From NCBI GenBank assembly GCA_005893365.1, contig VBPB01000358.1, forward strand, positions 1 to 7,054: a stretch of 7,054 nucleotides of DNA. The letters run 5' to 3'. Of this stretch, positions 6,237 to 7,054 are shown piece after piece. How positions within the stretch are numbered: position 1 is the stretch's first letter; each line of letters opens with the position of its first letter. Origin of the DNA: Candidatus Eiseniibacteriota bacterium. Lineage in GTDB: Bacteria > Eisenbacteria > RBG-16-71-46. Under the pieces are notes generated by a model that made no database searches, was not told the DNA's origin, and saw only the letters and a list, made by a program, of their open reading frames with translations. A program made the position numbers and the translations under genes.

Positions 6237-6788
6237 TCAATCGCGTCCGCGGTGGTCGTGCGCTTCTGCAGGGACCACGTCGTATCGGACACGGAAGGCC
6301 CCACTGCGCACGTGTAGCGTGTCTGGGCTGTGGCGCGGGCCTCGGCGCCGGGCGAGGGCCCCATCGAACTCAAACGTGCCCTCGACGATGTGTCGCTTGG
6401 GATCGAAGCGCGTGATCGCCACAGTGCCTCCCAGGCTCTCCACGGTGTGATAGGACTCGATGTTGTCTGTCGGGGTCTCACGGACAAAGTAGGCCGCCCA
6501 GGCTCCGCGACCCGCTCCGCGGAGACGCCAACGCCGCTCTGTGCGCGGGTCCGGGAAGCTCACGAAGAGCAACTCCTCCGTCTGTGGGCGGATCAGGTGG
6601 AATCCCTGGATGTCGAAGTTGCCGTCCACGAGTCCCAACTGAGCCAGCGGGCTTGAAAAGCTGCTCATCGGCTGGTCCCCAACTCTCGCGCGGATGTACG
6701 TGTCGTGCGGTGCGCAACCCACCGTGACGGCAAGCACGACGGCAGAGACCGTGCCAACGAACTGCAGCCTAGGCTGACGGTGCTCCAT
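6237..6788 (-). CDS. Putative lipoprotein of unknown function (DUF6252-like beta fold)
   Basis: A 183-residue protein from ATG 6788, with GGGGGA just upstream. It opens with a basic n-region and a hydrophobic stretch (10-23) ending in 'TVGC', so Cys25 is the likely lipidated residue, although Thr rather than Leu at -3 makes the lipobox imperfect. The mature part alternates short hydrophobic strands: 'FDIQGFHLI', 'EELLFVSFPD', 'GTVAITRFD', 'VEGTFEFDG', 'GAFRVRYD'. The 'G-x-V-x-I-T-x-F-D ... GTFEF' pattern resembles small lipoproteins of the DUF6252 type, common in Bacteroidetes and related lineages, whose function is unknown. It probably sits in the periplasm or outer membrane. The gene is oriented with the HEAT gene 244 bases downstream, too far for tight coupling. 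Confidence 0.72.
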   Translation of the reverse strand: MEHRQPRLQFVGTVSAVVLAVTVGCAPHDTYIRARVGDQPMSSFSSPLAQLGLVDGNFDIQGFHLIRPQTEELLFVSFPDPRTERRWRLRGAGRGAWAAYFVRETPTDNIESYHTVESLGGTVAITRFDPKRHIVEGTFEFDGALARRRGPRHSPDTLHVRSGAFRVRYDVVPAEAHDHRGRD

Positions 6789-6837
6789 CAGTCCCCCGGC
6801 CTATCGCGCGCCAGCGCATCGGAGTGGCTCAGAACGG

Positions 6838-6859
6838 GAACGAGCACAGAACGAGCACA
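6838..6859 (-). repeat. Two perfect tandem copies of an 11-bp unit upstream of the lipoprotein gene
   Basis: GAACGAGCACA occurs at 6838-6848 and again at 6849-6859. The unit length is about one DNA helical turn, and the pair lies about 50-70 bases upstream of the lipoprotein ATG, where an activator or repressor would bind. A half-matching third unit ('AGAACGGGA') precedes it. No convincing -35/-10 pair is visible beside it. Confidence 0.45.
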
Positions 6860-6916
6860 ATTTCGGTTGGGAGGGGTGCCGCGCGAGATGCGCCAACCGC
6901 CTAACCGCTTGCAACA

Positions 6917-6979
6917 TGGTGCCGGAGGCGGGGGTCGAACCCGCACGAGGTTTGAGCCTCACGGGACTTTGAGTGCCCG
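6917..6979 (-). tRNA. 3' portion of tRNA-Leu(CAA); 5' part missing or degenerate
   Basis: Read on the minus strand, this segment has an anticodon arm CGGG(c)A-CTCAAAG-TCCCG with anticodon CAA (6969-6971). It continues with a long class II variable arm (GAGG-CTCAAA-CCTC), a perfect T arm GCGGG-TTCGACC-CCCGC (6928-6944), the 3' acceptor strand CTCCGGC, discriminator A and encoded CCA (6917-6919). That is the 3' two-thirds of a leucine tRNA. The partner 5' acceptor strand GCCGGAG and a D arm with its GG are not found in the 75 bases beyond. One extra C also sits in the 5' side of the anticodon stem. A partial tRNA keeping the anticodon loop to the 3' end is the classic product of integration by a tyrosine recombinase at a tRNA gene. 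Confidence 0.65.
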
Positions 6980-6991
6980 ACCCGGGGCGAG

Positions 6992-7041
6992 ACCATCGGG
7001 CACCATCGGGTACAACTGGCCACCATTGGCCATCATCCGCC
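6992..7041. repeat. Decaying 10-bp tandem repeat (five units)
   Basis: The units are ACCATCGGGC, ACCATCGGGT, ACAACTGGCC, ACCATTGGCC and ATCATCCGCC. The first two match at 9 of 10 positions and adjacent later units at 7-8 of 10. The array begins a few bases beyond the tRNA remnant and may continue outside the window. Confidence 0.5.
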
Positions 7042-7054
7042 GAACCGATGATGG
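7030..7054. repeat. 8-bp perfect inverted repeat at the window edge
   Basis: CCATCATC (7030-7037) and GATGATGG (7047-7054) flank a 9-base loop. The right arm ends at the last base given, so the stem could be longer. Confidence 0.45.

Noticed and set aside
5993..6487. Long in-frame upstream extension of the exported HEAT gene.
   Set aside because: The translation is Arg/Ser-rich and runs over the lipoprotein gene in another frame. The strong ribosome site and signal peptide place the start at 5992.
6917..7003. An intact tRNA, possibly tRNA-Sec, which would support selenocysteine use at 5609.
   Set aside because: The anticodon loop CTCAAAG reads CAA after U33, not UCA. The 5' acceptor strand and D arm are not present, and the apparent GCCCGATGG match belongs to the decamer repeat.

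Overview
This is a GC-rich window that looks like part of a bacterial chromosome or metagenomic contig. The first partial gene ends in a C-terminal secretion/sorting domain of the T9SS type A / FlgD-like kind. Together with several exported HEAT-repeat proteins, a lipoprotein and a planctomycete-style HTH/integrase pair, this suggests an uncultured FCB-group or related lineage (Eisenbacteria-like). That placement is an inference from protein style, not from a marker gene.

Layout, left to right. 1-351: 3' end of a large secreted protein (+). 352-735: no confident gene. 736-1737: secreted phosphoesterase/acid-phosphatase-like enzyme (+), probably starting at a TTG. 1760-1855: relic of an AAA/SMC-like ATPase (+). 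2000-2515: YkgJ-type cysteine-cluster protein (+), lying between two imperfect direct repeats. 2635-3144: small DNA-alkylation-repair-like HEAT protein (-). 3259-4702: a two-gene recombination module (+), an excisionase-like HTH protein followed after 3 nt by a tyrosine integrase broken by a frameshifting deletion. 4754-5992: exported HEAT-repeat protein (-), cut into two open frames by one in-frame TGA that is followed by a perfect 7-bp hairpin. 6237-6788: putative lipoprotein (-) with an 11-bp tandem repeat upstream. 6917-6979: 3' half of a tRNA-Leu(CAA) gene (-), next to a decaying 10-bp tandem repeat and an 8-bp inverted repeat that ends at the window edge.

The genes do not form one pathway. 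Much of the window is accessory DNA with signs of decay and transfer: an ATPase scrap, a broken integrase, a split HEAT gene and a partial tRNA that looks like an attachment site. From its orientation, the partial tRNA would mark the left end of an element lying to the right of this window, not the integrase module inside it. The most unusual spot is the TGA in the HEAT gene. It is most simply a nonsense mutation or two coupled genes, but the hairpin position also fits the general geometry of a bacterial selenocysteine insertion element.
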